Part shown: positions 28,748 to 36,451 of the stretch, one piece after another | Numbering within the stretch: the stretch's first letter is position 1 | Layout: each line of letters starts with the position of its first letter | Assembly (NCBI RefSeq): GCF_963676475.1 | Contig: NZ_OY781106.1 | Location: forward strand, 2,046,001 to 2,110,000 | From: an uncultured Celeribacter sp. | GTDB taxonomy: Bacteria > Pseudomonadota > Alphaproteobacteria > Rhodobacterales > Rhodobacteraceae | Direction: 5' to 3' | Length of the DNA: 64,000 nucleotides | The notes under the pieces: model-generated | The model's input: only the letters and a program-made list of their open reading frames with translations | Databases searched by the model: none | Told to the model about the DNA's origin: nothing | Translations under genes and position numbers: made by a program

Positions 28748-29695
28748 ATGCGGAGAATCGCCTTTCTTTTGCTCGACGGATATGCGCTTTTGTCGACCGC
28801 CTCGGCGCTTGAACCGCTGCGCGCAGCGAACCTGTTTTCGCCGACTTTGAACTATGACATCACGCTCCTCTCTGGCACCGGAACAGAGGCGAAATCCTCC
28901 GTCGGCGCCACGTTTCAGACCCGGCCTTTCCAAGACGTTTTCCCGCTTTTCGACCTGCTGTTCGTCGTTGCCGGAGGCAGCCCCGCACGCATCACCGACC
29001 CCGCGCTGTTCAAGTGGTTGCGGCAGGCGGACAGCAACGGCGTGGCGCTTGGCGGCATCTCCGGCGGTGCGGTGATTTTGGCAAAAGCGGGCCTTTTGGA
29101 GAACCGCCGGTTTACTGTCCACTGGCACCATTACGACGACTTCGACGAATTGCCCGGAGACTGGCTTTTGGAGCGCAAACTCTTTGTCATCGACCGGGAT
29201 CGCTACACCTGTGCGGGGGGCTCGGCGCCTCTCGACATGATGCATGCGATCATCGCGCGCGACCACGGCACGGGGTTCGCCGGGCGCATTTCGGACTGGT
29301 TCATTCAGGCCGAAGTCCGGGGCGCCGAGGCACCGCAGCGCCGGTCTTTGTCCGCCCTTTATGGCGTTTTGCCTGACGCGGTCATGGCCGCTTTGGAGTT
29401 GATGCAATCGCATATCGCCGACCCTTTGGATCAGGATCAATTGGCCGATCTCTCCGGCCTTTCGACCCGCCAATTGCAACGCCAGTTCCGGGAGAACACG
29501 GGCCGGTCCGTCATGGAGGAATATCGCCGTATCCGATTGGAAACAGGAAAAGATTTGATCGAAACGACCCGCATTCCCCTGGCTGAAATTGCCCAGATGA
29601 CCGGGTTCTCCTCACAGGCGCATTTCTCTGACGCTTTCCGAAAATCCTACGGCCTCGCACCCTCGCAACTGCGCAAAAAAGAAGGCCCAGCATAA
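28748..29695 (+). CDS. GlxA family (DJ-1/AraC) transcriptional regulator
   Basis: A 315-aa regulator with an N-terminal DJ-1/PfpI-like domain (residues 1-190, FVVAGGSPARIT, GGISGGAVILAKAGLLENRR) and a C-terminal AraC-type DNA-binding domain with two helix-turn-helices (LADLSGLSTRQLQRQF; LAEIAQMTGFSSQAHFSDAF). This architecture includes GbdR and other regulators of quaternary-amine and related catabolism. It is divergent from mgdA across 119 bp and is the likely activator of mgdABCD-folD-purU. Ligand unknown. Confidence 0.9.
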   Translation: MRRIAFLLLDGYALLSTASALEPLRAANLFSPTLNYDITLLSGTGTEAKSSVGATFQTRPFQDVFPLFDLLFVVAGGSPARITDPALFKWLRQADSNGVALGGISGGAVILAKAGLLENRRFTVHWHHYDDFDELPGDWLLERKLFVIDRDRYTCAGGSAPLDMMHAIIARDHGTGFAGRISDWFIQAEVRGAEAPQRRSLSALYGVLPDAVMAALELMQSHIADPLDQDQLADLSGLSTRQLQRQFRENTGRSVMEEYRRIRLETGKDLIETTRIPLAEIAQMTGFSSQAHFSDAFRKSYGLAPSQLRKKEGPA

Positions 29696-29707
29696 GCCGG
29701 GCCTTTC
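29681..29707 (+). terminator. Terminator after the GlxA-type regulator
   Basis: AAGGCCC and GGGCCTT form a 7-bp stem around a 10-nt loop that overlaps the stop codon, followed only by a short T run. It lies between convergent genes (regulator and gmaS) and may serve both. Confidence 0.55.
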
Positions 29708-29755
29708 AGGGAACAGCGGTGGCGATCAGGGCCGCCGCTCAGGGATATTTCGGGC

Positions 29756-31072
29756 TCAGATGTCGAGCGTGTTGTCTTTTTCCCAGCGCGAGAAATGCGA
29801 CACGAAGGTGTTCCATTCCTGATGCTTCATCTTGATGTAAGACGCGGAAAAATCATTGCCGAGCATGGCTTTAAGCTCCGGGTCCGCATCATAGGCGCGG
29901 ATCGCGTCCAACATGTTGAGCGGCAGTTTCGGCGCGCCTTCGATCTTGTGACCCTCGGCATACATGTCGATGTCGTAGCGCGGACCGGGGTTGGCCTTGG
30001 ACTTGATGCCCGAAAGACCGGCGGCGATGATCACGGCTTGCAACAGGTAGGGATTCACGGCCCCATCCGGCAGGCGCAGCTCGAAACGGCCCCGGCCCGG
30101 AACGCGGACCATATGCGTGCGGTTGTTGCCGGTCCAGGTCACGGTGTTTGGCGCCCAGGTCGCGCCCGACATGGTGCGCGGTGCGTTGATGCGTTTGTAG
30201 GAATTCACCGTCGGGTTGGTGATCGCAGCCAGCGCTTCAGCGTGCTTCATGATCCCGCCGAGGAAGTAGCCGCCCTGCTCAGACAAGCCCACTTCGCCGA
30301 TCTGACCGCCTGCATCGCCCGCGAAGGCGTTGGTCTTGCCATCAAGATCCCAGACCGAGATATGCGCGTGACAGCCGTTGCCGGTCAGCCCCTCGATCGG
30401 TTTCGGCATGAATGTGGCGCGGAACCCATGCTGTTCAGCGACGGATTTGACCATGAATTTGAAGAAGCTGTGGCGATCTGCGGTGATCAGCGCGTCGTCG
30501 AAATCCCAGTTCATTTCGAACTGGCCGTTGGCGTCCTCGTGGTCGTTCTGATACGGGCCCCAGCCCAATTCCAGCATGTAATCACAGATCTGCGCGATCA
30601 CGTCATAACGGCGCATCACGGCCTGTTGGTCGTAGCAGGGCTTTTCCGCCGTATCGAACGGGTCGGAGATTTGATCGCCCTCGGGCGTCAAGAGGAAGAA
30701 TTCCGCTTCGATCCCGGTCTTGATGCGCAGACCTTCGTCGGCGGCTTCTTTCACGAGTTTCTTCAACACGTTGCGCGGCGCTTGCTCGACCGGCTCGCCT
30801 TCCATCACGCAGTCGGCGGGCATCCAAGCCACCTCGGGTTTCCACGGCAATTGGATGGCGGCGTCCGCATCCGGCACGGCCAGCATATCGGGGTGCGCCG
30901 GCGTCAGGTCGAGCCAGGTGGCAAAGCCCGCAAAGCCCGCGCCGTCTTCCTCCATATCCGCAATCGCTTGGGCCGGCACCAGTTTGGCGCGCTGGCCACC
31001 GAAGAGATCGGTGTAGGAGATCATGAAATATTTGACGCCTTTTTCCTCGGCGAATTTGGCAAGTTTGCTCAT
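29756..31072 (-). CDS. gmaS: Gamma-glutamylmethylamide synthetase GmaS
   Basis: A 438-aa glutamine-synthetase-fold ligase making gamma-glutamylmethylamide from methylamine, glutamate and ATP. Landmarks are GIEAEFFLLTPEG, NDHEDANGQFEMNW, GNGCHAHISVWD, NSYKRINAPRTMSGATWAPN and GRGRFELRLPDGAVNPYLL, which carry the metal-binding Glu/His residues and the Arg-rich ATP region. Its place downstream of mgsABC separates it from an ordinary glnA. It is the marker enzyme of the indirect methylamine pathway. Confidence 0.95.
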   Translation of the reverse strand: MSKLAKFAEEKGVKYFMISYTDLFGGQRAKLVPAQAIADMEEDGAGFAGFATWLDLTPAHPDMLAVPDADAAIQLPWKPEVAWMPADCVMEGEPVEQAPRNVLKKLVKEAADEGLRIKTGIEAEFFLLTPEGDQISDPFDTAEKPCYDQQAVMRRYDVIAQICDYMLELGWGPYQNDHEDANGQFEMNWDFDDALITADRHSFFKFMVKSVAEQHGFRATFMPKPIEGLTGNGCHAHISVWDLDGKTNAFAGDAGGQIGEVGLSEQGGYFLGGIMKHAEALAAITNPTVNSYKRINAPRTMSGATWAPNTVTWTGNNRTHMVRVPGRGRFELRLPDGAVNPYLLQAVIIAAGLSGIKSKANPGPRYDIDMYAEGHKIEGAPKLPLNMLDAIRAYDADPELKAMLGNDFSASYIKMKHQEWNTFVSHFSRWEKDNTLDI

Positions 31073-31133
31073 TTTCTTTTCCCTGTTGGAGAATGAGGGG
31101 CCAGAGGCCCCTCAAATATGTGCGTTTTCGAGA

Positions 31134-32459
31134 TCAGAAGCCGGGCTTGCCCGGGTACCAATTGGTCCCGGCCAGCGGCACTTGCGCCATGGCAGCGGCT
31201 TCCATGGTCAGCGCACAGAGGTCTTCCGGCTCAAGGTTGTGGACATGGTTGTGACCACAGGCGCGCGCGAGCGTCTGGCATTCCAGCGTCAACACATTGA
31301 GGTAGTTGCGCAGGCGGCGACCTGCCGCGACCGGATCGAGGCGCTTCATAAGCTCCACGTCCTGAGTGGTGATGCCCGCCGGGTCGCGGCCCTCGTGCCA
31401 GTCGTCATAGGCGCCCGTCGTGGTGCCGAGTTTGTTGTACTCGGATTCCCATTTCGGATCGTTGTCACCCAGAGCGACCAGAGCGGCAGTGCCGATGGCC
31501 ACGGCGTCTGCGCCCAGTGCCAGCGCCTTTGCCACATCCGCACCGGTGCGGATACCGCCGGAGACGATGAGCTGCACTTCGCGGTGCAGGCCGAGGTCTT
31601 GGAGCGCCTGAACAGCCGGACGGATACAGGCCAGCGTCGGTTGACCAACGTGTTCGATGAACACGTCCTGGGTCGCGGCGGTGCCGCCCTGCATGCCGTC
31701 GAGGACAATCACATCGGCGCCCGCTTTACAGGCCAGAGCGACGTCATAATAAGGACGCGCGCCGCCGACTTTGATGTAGATCGGCTTTTCCCAGTTGGTG
31801 ATTTCACGGATTTCGAGGATTTTGATCTCCAGATCATCCGGGCCGGTCCAGTCCGGGTGACGACAGGCGGAACGCTGGTCAATGCCGACCGGGAGGTCAC
31901 GCATACCGGCAACGCGCTCGGTGATCTTTTGACCCAGCAGCATGCCGCCGCCGCCCGGTTTCGCGCCCTGACCCACCACGATCTCGATGGCATCCGCACG
32001 ACGCAGGTCGTCCGGGTTCATGCCATAACGAGACGGCAGATATTGGTAGACGAGTTTCTCAGAATGCCCGCGCTCTTCCTCGGTCATGCCGCCGTCGCCG
32101 GTGGTCGTCGAAGTGCCCGCCATGGTCGCGCCGCGGCCCAAGGCCTCTTTGGCGTGACCGGACAGAGCGCCGAAGGACATGCCCGCGATGGTCACCGGGA
32201 TTTTCAGCTCGATCGGTTTTTTCGCGAAGCGCGTGCCGAGGGTGACGGAGGTGTCGCATTTCTCACGGTAGCCTTCGAGCGGGTAACGCGACATCGAGGC
32301 GCCGAGGAACAAAAGGTCGTCGAAATGCGGCACACGGCGTTTCGCGCCACCGCCACGAATGTCGTAGATGCCGGTGTCGGCCGCACGACGGATTTCCGAG
32401 TTGATCGAGTTGGAAAAGGTCCAGCTCTGACGCGGGTCGGTTTGAGGTGTCTTGTCCAT
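31134..32459 (-). CDS. mgsC: N-methylglutamate synthase subunit MgsC (GltB FMN domain-like)
   Basis: A 441-aa protein resembling the FMN-binding synthase domain of glutamate synthase. Landmarks are VTIAGMSFGALSGHAKEALG, GGGGMLLGQKITERVAG, IVLDGMQGGTAATQDVF and the phosphate-binding SGGIRTGADVAKALALGADA. It catalyses the core step of N-methylglutamate formation in the three-subunit enzyme. It lies 10 bp after mgsB and 61 bp before gmaS. Confidence 0.93.
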   Translation of the reverse strand: MDKTPQTDPRQSWTFSNSINSEIRRAADTGIYDIRGGGAKRRVPHFDDLLFLGASMSRYPLEGYREKCDTSVTLGTRFAKKPIELKIPVTIAGMSFGALSGHAKEALGRGATMAGTSTTTGDGGMTEEERGHSEKLVYQYLPSRYGMNPDDLRRADAIEIVVGQGAKPGGGGMLLGQKITERVAGMRDLPVGIDQRSACRHPDWTGPDDLEIKILEIREITNWEKPIYIKVGGARPYYDVALACKAGADVIVLDGMQGGTAATQDVFIEHVGQPTLACIRPAVQALQDLGLHREVQLIVSGGIRTGADVAKALALGADAVAIGTAALVALGDNDPKWESEYNKLGTTTGAYDDWHEGRDPAGITTQDVELMKRLDPVAAGRRLRNYLNVLTLECQTLARACGHNHVHNLEPEDLCALTMEAAAMAQVPLAGTNWYPGKPGF

Positions 32460-32469
32460 GTCGCGCTCC

Positions 32470-33156
32470 TCAGTATTCGTCGGCGTGGTCGATGTTGAAA
32501 TTGTAGAGCTTGCGGGCAGAGCCGTAGCGCTTGAACTCTTCGGGCTTGGCGTCGGCGCCGGCTTTTTCGAGAAGCTCCTTGAGGATCTCGATATGCTCCG
32601 GGCGCATCTCTTTTTCGATGCAGTCGGCGCCGAGAGATTTCACGTTGCCGCGCACAAAGAGGCGGGCCTCATAGAGCGAATCTCCCAAAGCATCACCGGC
32701 GTCGCCCAGAACAACCAGATTGCCCTTTTGCGCCATGAAGGCGGACATGTGGCCGATGTTGCCATGCACCACGATGTCGATGCCTTTCATCGAGATGCCG
32801 CAACGCGAGGAGGCATTGCCTTTGATGTTCAAAAGCCCGCCGTGGCCAGTGGCGCCCGCGTATTGCGAGGCGTCGCCTTCGATGGTCACGACACCGGACA
32901 TCATGTTTTCGGCGACACCCGGACCGGCAGAGCCTTCGACCGTCACGGTGGCTTCCTTGTTCATGCCCGCACAGTAATAGCCGGTGGAGCCTTTGATCGT
33001 CACGGAGAGCGGACCGTCGAGGCCGCAGGCCATTGCGTGCGAACCGCGCGGGTTGGTAATTTCAAATGCGTCGTTGGCCTGTGCCTTGGCGGCGGCTTGA
33101 AGCGTGGTGTTGACCTCACGGAGTTCCGTTGCGGTCATATCGAGCGTGGTTGTCAT
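32470..33156 (-). CDS. mgsB: N-methylglutamate synthase subunit MgsB (GXGXG domain)
   Basis: A 228-aa protein with the beta-helical GXGXG repeat seen at the glutamate-synthase C-terminus: repeated strands such as TVTIKGSTGYYCAGMNKEAT, HGGLLNIKGNASSRCG and GNLVVLGDAGDALG. It is structural rather than catalytic in the family. It starts 4 bp after the mgsA stop and precedes mgsC, the usual mgsABC order. Confidence 0.92.
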   Translation of the reverse strand: MTTTLDMTATELREVNTTLQAAAKAQANDAFEITNPRGSHAMACGLDGPLSVTIKGSTGYYCAGMNKEATVTVEGSAGPGVAENMMSGVVTIEGDASQYAGATGHGGLLNIKGNASSRCGISMKGIDIVVHGNIGHMSAFMAQKGNLVVLGDAGDALGDSLYEARLFVRGNVKSLGADCIEKEMRPEHIEILKELLEKAGADAKPEEFKRYGSARKLYNFNIDHADEY

Positions 33157-33160
33157 TGGA

Positions 33161-34051
33161 TCAGCGCTCCCAGAAGTAAACAGTTGCAGGTTCCGGTTCC
33201 CAGACGCGGGCGGCTTCGATGCCCGGCAGGTCTGCGAAGGCGCGGTATTCGGAGGCGAAGGCGACGTAGTCTTCGGTCTCGGCCATCACGGCGGGTTTGC
33301 AGGCGATCGGGTCGCGCACCACGCCAAAGCCGTTCTTGGTGCCGGTCACAAAGGTGAAGAACCCGTCGAGATCCTCGATGGTGCCTTCGAGCGCCTCGCC
33401 CAAAGACGCACCATCCGCGATGCGGGACGAGATGTAGGCCGCGCCCACTTCGGTGTCGTTTTCAGAGCGGGTGAACACGCCTTTCTTGGCGAGTTTGCGA
33501 CGCATCTGGTTGTGGTTCGACAGCGAGCCGTTGTGCACGAGGCACTGGTCGTCGGCGGTGGAGAACGGATGCGCGCCCATCGTCGTCACAGCGGATTCGG
33601 TGGCCATGCGGGTGTGACCGATACCGTGAGAGCCGCCCATGTCGCGCAGACCGAAACGGGCCGCAACGTCTTTCGGCAGGCCGGTTTCCTTGTAGATTTC
33701 CATGGAGACGCCGGAGCCCATGATGCGCAGGCCCTTCTCTTCGAGATAGGCAATCGCGTCTTTCTCGGCCGCTTCCGGCAGGGTCAGAACCGCGTGGGTG
33801 TCGACCACTTTGATCGTCACCGGCGCATCGACGGCGGCACACACAGCGGCATCGAGATCGGCGAAGGCCTCAGCGGGCGTGTCCGATTGAACGGTGATTT
33901 TCACCATGCCGTCCGTCTCATCGCCATAGATCGCGATCCCGGCGCTGTCCGGGCCGCGGTCGGTCATGGTGATGAGCATATCGGTCAGCAGATCGCCCAG
34001 CTGGGGGCGCAATTCATCCTTTTTCAGGAAGAGGCCAACAATGCCACACAT
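33161..34051 (-). CDS. mgsA: N-methylglutamate synthase subunit MgsA (class II amidotransferase)
   Basis: A 296-aa Ntn-type glutamine amidotransferase domain. The protein must begin Met-Cys-Gly-Ile-Val-Gly so that Cys2 becomes the catalytic N-terminus, which decides the start at 34051; GGAGG lies just upstream. A further ATG at 34063 would bury the cysteine. Other motifs are GIGHTRMATESAVTTMGAHP and LVHNGSLSNHNQMRR. It heads the mgsABC-gmaS operon. Confidence 0.93.
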   Translation of the reverse strand: MCGIVGLFLKKDELRPQLGDLLTDMLITMTDRGPDSAGIAIYGDETDGMVKITVQSDTPAEAFADLDAAVCAAVDAPVTIKVVDTHAVLTLPEAAEKDAIAYLEEKGLRIMGSGVSMEIYKETGLPKDVAARFGLRDMGGSHGIGHTRMATESAVTTMGAHPFSTADDQCLVHNGSLSNHNQMRRKLAKKGVFTRSENDTEVGAAYISSRIADGASLGEALEGTIEDLDGFFTFVTGTKNGFGVVRDPIACKPAVMAETEDYVAFASEYRAFADLPGIEAARVWEPEPATVYFWER

Positions 34052-34111
34052 AGGTTCCTCCATAGTGGGTGCGGTTATCGGCGTCTTGCGCCGTCACCAA
34101 CATCACTAGCG

Positions 34112-34126
34112 GGAAATCTATTTTCT
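34112..34126. promoter_or_regulatory. Operator-like element, copy 1, upstream of mgsA
   Basis: GGAAAT-N4-TTTCT, an imperfect palindrome, 61-75 bp before the mgsA start. A second copy lies exactly 60 bp away. It is a candidate binding site for the XRE-cupin regulator encoded just upstream. Confidence 0.45.
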
Positions 34127-34171
34127 CTTCAAGAAAGTTTTTCTCCTCCTCGGAAAAAATACTTATCCACA

Positions 34172-34186
34172 GGAAATATGCTTTCT
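34172..34186. promoter_or_regulatory. Operator-like element, copy 2, upstream of mgsA
   Basis: Second GGAAAT-N4-TTTCT element, identical to copy 1 in both fixed parts and different in the spacer. The 60-bp separation puts both copies on nearly the same face of the helix. Confidence 0.45.
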
Positions 34187-34290
34187 TTTTACTCAACAAG
34201 GGCGCGGAGTGGCGAAAACCGCTTACAAAATGGGCGAAGTGTGAAAATGGCAGCATAACCGGCGCAGAATCGCTCCGATCCAGCCCGCCC

Positions 34291-34944
34291 TCAGCGCGCC
34301 TGCGGGTAGGTGATGATCGACAGGTAACGGGCGGGCAGCTCGACAATGACCTCGGGGCCATGGGGCGCATCTGAGTCGAACAAAAGCGTATCGCCCGGCT
34401 CCAGCGCATAAATCTTGTCGCCATGACGATAGTCGACGCGGCCCTCCAACATGTACAAAAGCTCGATGCCTTCATGTTGAAAGGCCGGGAACCGATCCGA
34501 CGCATCGGTCAGCTCGATCAGATAGGGCTCGACCACGACGCCCGAATTATTTGACCCGATATGTCCCAAGAGACTGTATTGATGCCCGGCACGGGTGCCT
34601 GCGCGCTCGATCTCGACGCCGTCGCCCGCTTTCACATGCATGCAACCGCGCTCTTCCTCGTAACCGGAGAACAGTTGTACCAGCGGCACTTTCAACGCAT
34701 GCGCCAGCGCGGAGATCGTGTTGAGCGAAGGAGAGATCACGCCATTCTCGATCTTCGAGAGCATCCCCACGGACAGCCCGGTCTGCGCCGCCAGATCGGC
34801 GCCCGTCAGCCTTTGCCGTTTGCGCAGCTCGCGCACCTGGCGCCCGATCGCAACCTCAAGGTTCTTTTCCCGCTGCTCTTTCACGGCATGGGGGTTTTGA
34901 CGCAGGGCGGTTTCTTCCGGCTTCAAAGTCATCTCTCCTGTCAC
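34291..34944 (-). CDS. XRE family regulator with C-terminal cupin domain
   Basis: A 217-aa regulator. The helix-turn-helix at about residues 33-87 (IGRQVRELRKRQRLTGADLA, LSVGMLSKIENGVISPSL) is followed by a cupin sensor domain (EGIELLYMLEGRVDYRHGD, LEPGDTLLFDSDAPHGPE). The start is a GTG at 34944 with a purine-rich GAGAG upstream; an ATG at 34932 is the alternative. It lies between the binding-protein gene (39-bp gap) and mgsA (239 bp), all on the minus strand. It probably controls mgs/gmaS; the ligand is unknown. Confidence 0.88.
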   Translation of the reverse strand: MTGEMTLKPEETALRQNPHAVKEQREKNLEVAIGRQVRELRKRQRLTGADLAAQTGLSVGMLSKIENGVISPSLNTISALAHALKVPLVQLFSGYEEERGCMHVKAGDGVEIERAGTRAGHQYSLLGHIGSNNSGVVVEPYLIELTDASDRFPAFQHEGIELLYMLEGRVDYRHGDKIYALEPGDTLLFDSDAPHGPEVIVELPARYLSIITYPQAR

Positions 34945-34983
34945 GTTCTTTCTCTCTTATCTATAGGACCCGCGTTTTGGCGG

Positions 34984-36270
34984 TCAGTCCTGCGCCAAGG
35001 CGCGTGTCAAATCGGGTTGGTCGCGTTGGTGCCAAAGCTGGCCCAGAGCACCCAACTCTTCCATCAAACGGTCCCCATTGGCCTCAAGCCAACCCAGCAC
35101 TGAGCCGAATTCCTGAATCTCCGCCTTGCCGTCCCGGATCGCCACCACCGGCCAATCACCGACCAGCGCATTGTCGATGCCGTAGACATCCGTGCCCCAC
35201 CAGGTCGCAAGCCCAAAGGCATGCGGCATCCGGCGACCGCGTTTCAGCGCCGCCAAAACCGAAGCCGTATTAAGACTGTCCGCCGTCTCCACCGCATCGT
35301 GCCAAAGGTCCAGAATGGAGGCGTATTCCCAACTCACCGCAGACCAGTGATCCGGGAAACGGTCGATATAAGCGTCGAAAAAGGCCTTGGGCCGATGGAA
35401 GAAAAACGCCGTGTCGGCCAGCGCGGGATCGTCAAAATCCGGGAACTGGAAGGTAAAGCGCGCCATGAAGTCGGGTGAGGTGCGGGCGATCAGGCGCTGA
35501 TAATTGTCGCAGGTACAGGCGAGAATTTCGCCCGTGAACCCGGCCTCATAGGCCGCCACCGTCAGCTCCTCGATCATCGGCGGCGCAGACGAGCACCAAC
35601 AGAGCACATCGGGATTGGAGGCCAGCATCTCCGCCACGATGGCGCGCGCGTCCCCGGCCTCAGCCTCATAATGCACTTCGCGCACCACCTCGCGCCCGGC
35701 GACATCAAAAGCCGCGCGGTAGGTGGCCAGAGACGGCAGGCCCATGAGATCGCGTTGCGAACAGAGCGCCACACGTCTCGCTTCGGGCCGGGTGCGGGCC
35801 AGCCAGTCGACGCCGGTGACATTAAAGAAAGGGTGCACCTCGGCGGGCGCGATGAGAAAGGGGTGATCGGGGGAGAGGTCCGACGGCAAAAGCGTCGCGG
35901 TCAGGATGCGGCGTTGCATTAGGTAAGGCAGCGCCAGCGCCATGTCGCCGCCGCCCAAGGTCAGGACCAGCCGCACGCGCTGGGTCTCGACCATCTGTCG
36001 CGCGGCCTCAAGCGTCGCTTCCGGCCCGTCACCACTGTCGTAGACGCTCAGCTCGACCAAATGCCGACGCCCGCCCAGCATCATGCCGCCATGCGCGTTG
36101 ATCCAATCGACCCAAAGCTGACAGCCCGCGACACCGGGTCGGCCCCAGGATTCTTCGGCGCCCGACATCGGCACCAGCGCGCCAATCCGAATGGGCGCGC
36201 GATCCTGAACGCTCAAACGCGGCAAGGTGCCTGCGACGGCCAGTCTCTGCGCCAGCGAAGCGCTGCTCAT
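34984..36270 (-). CDS. Type I periplasmic-binding-protein-fold protein without signal peptide
   Basis: A 428-aa protein of the amide/urea/branched-chain amino-acid binding family (AmiC, FmdD, UrtA-like). The N-lobe begins IRIGALVPMSGAEESWGRPG and the hinge segments TLGGGDMALALPYLMQRRI and VLCWCSSAPPMIEELTVAAY are typical. The N-terminus (MSSASLAQRLAVAGTLPRLS) has no hydrophobic core for export, and no permease or ATPase gene is nearby. AGGTG precedes the ATG. It is divergent from tmm and upstream of the XRE-cupin gene. A cytoplasmic ligand sensor like AmiC is the preferred inference; it is not the known TMAO-binding TmoX, which is of the glycine-betaine class. Confidence 0.75.
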   Translation of the reverse strand: MSSASLAQRLAVAGTLPRLSVQDRAPIRIGALVPMSGAEESWGRPGVAGCQLWVDWINAHGGMMLGGRRHLVELSVYDSGDGPEATLEAARQMVETQRVRLVLTLGGGDMALALPYLMQRRILTATLLPSDLSPDHPFLIAPAEVHPFFNVTGVDWLARTRPEARRVALCSQRDLMGLPSLATYRAAFDVAGREVVREVHYEAEAGDARAIVAEMLASNPDVLCWCSSAPPMIEELTVAAYEAGFTGEILACTCDNYQRLIARTSPDFMARFTFQFPDFDDPALADTAFFFHRPKAFFDAYIDRFPDHWSAVSWEYASILDLWHDAVETADSLNTASVLAALKRGRRMPHAFGLATWWGTDVYGIDNALVGDWPVVAIRDGKAEIQEFGSVLGWLEANGDRLMEELGALGQLWHQRDQPDLTRALAQD

Positions 36271-36364
36271 TTTTTCACCTCGCGCTCAAAAATAGGTCAA
36301 TGGACCGAGAGATTTCCCGATTCACATATTCCTCTAAGGAAAATTCATTGACCAGTAGAAAATT

Positions 36365-36375
36365 TTTGGACCAAA
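36365..36375. promoter_or_regulatory. TTGGACCAA operator-like element, tmm copy 1
   Basis: TTTGGACCAAA, a perfect 11-bp palindrome around a central A, 77-87 bp before the tmm ATG and about 95 bp before the divergent binding-protein gene. The same core occurs before amt and, with a central T, before gntR. Confidence 0.55.
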
Positions 36376-36394
36376 CCAGAGTAAATCCAAAAGA

Positions 36395-36417
36395 ACCAAT
36401 CTTGATTATTGGTCCAT
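36395..36417. promoter_or_regulatory. TTGGTCCA operator-like element, tmm copy 2
   Basis: ACCAAT (36395-36400) and ATTGGT (36408-36413) form an inverted repeat, continuing as ATTGGTCCAT. It lies 35-57 bp before the tmm start, a typical operator position, and resembles the inner dyad before gntR. Confidence 0.55.
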
Positions 36418-36451
36418 ACCAACACACACTCAACCAACGGGAGTTTTCAAT

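Larger units (their letters stand above)
34052..34290. other. mgsABC-gmaS promoter region
   Basis: A 239-bp gap, AT-rich between about 34110 and 34200. It holds two copies of a GGAAAT-N4-TTTCT element (listed separately) and must contain the mgs promoter on the minus strand. No TTGG(A/T)CCAA element is present here, unlike at amt and tmm, so this operon may have a different regulator. Confidence 0.5.

Noticed and set aside
34984..36270. Calling the binding protein TmoX or an ABC transporter subunit
   Set aside because: TmoX belongs to the glycine-betaine binding class; this protein has the type I amide-binding fold, no signal peptide and no transporter partners.
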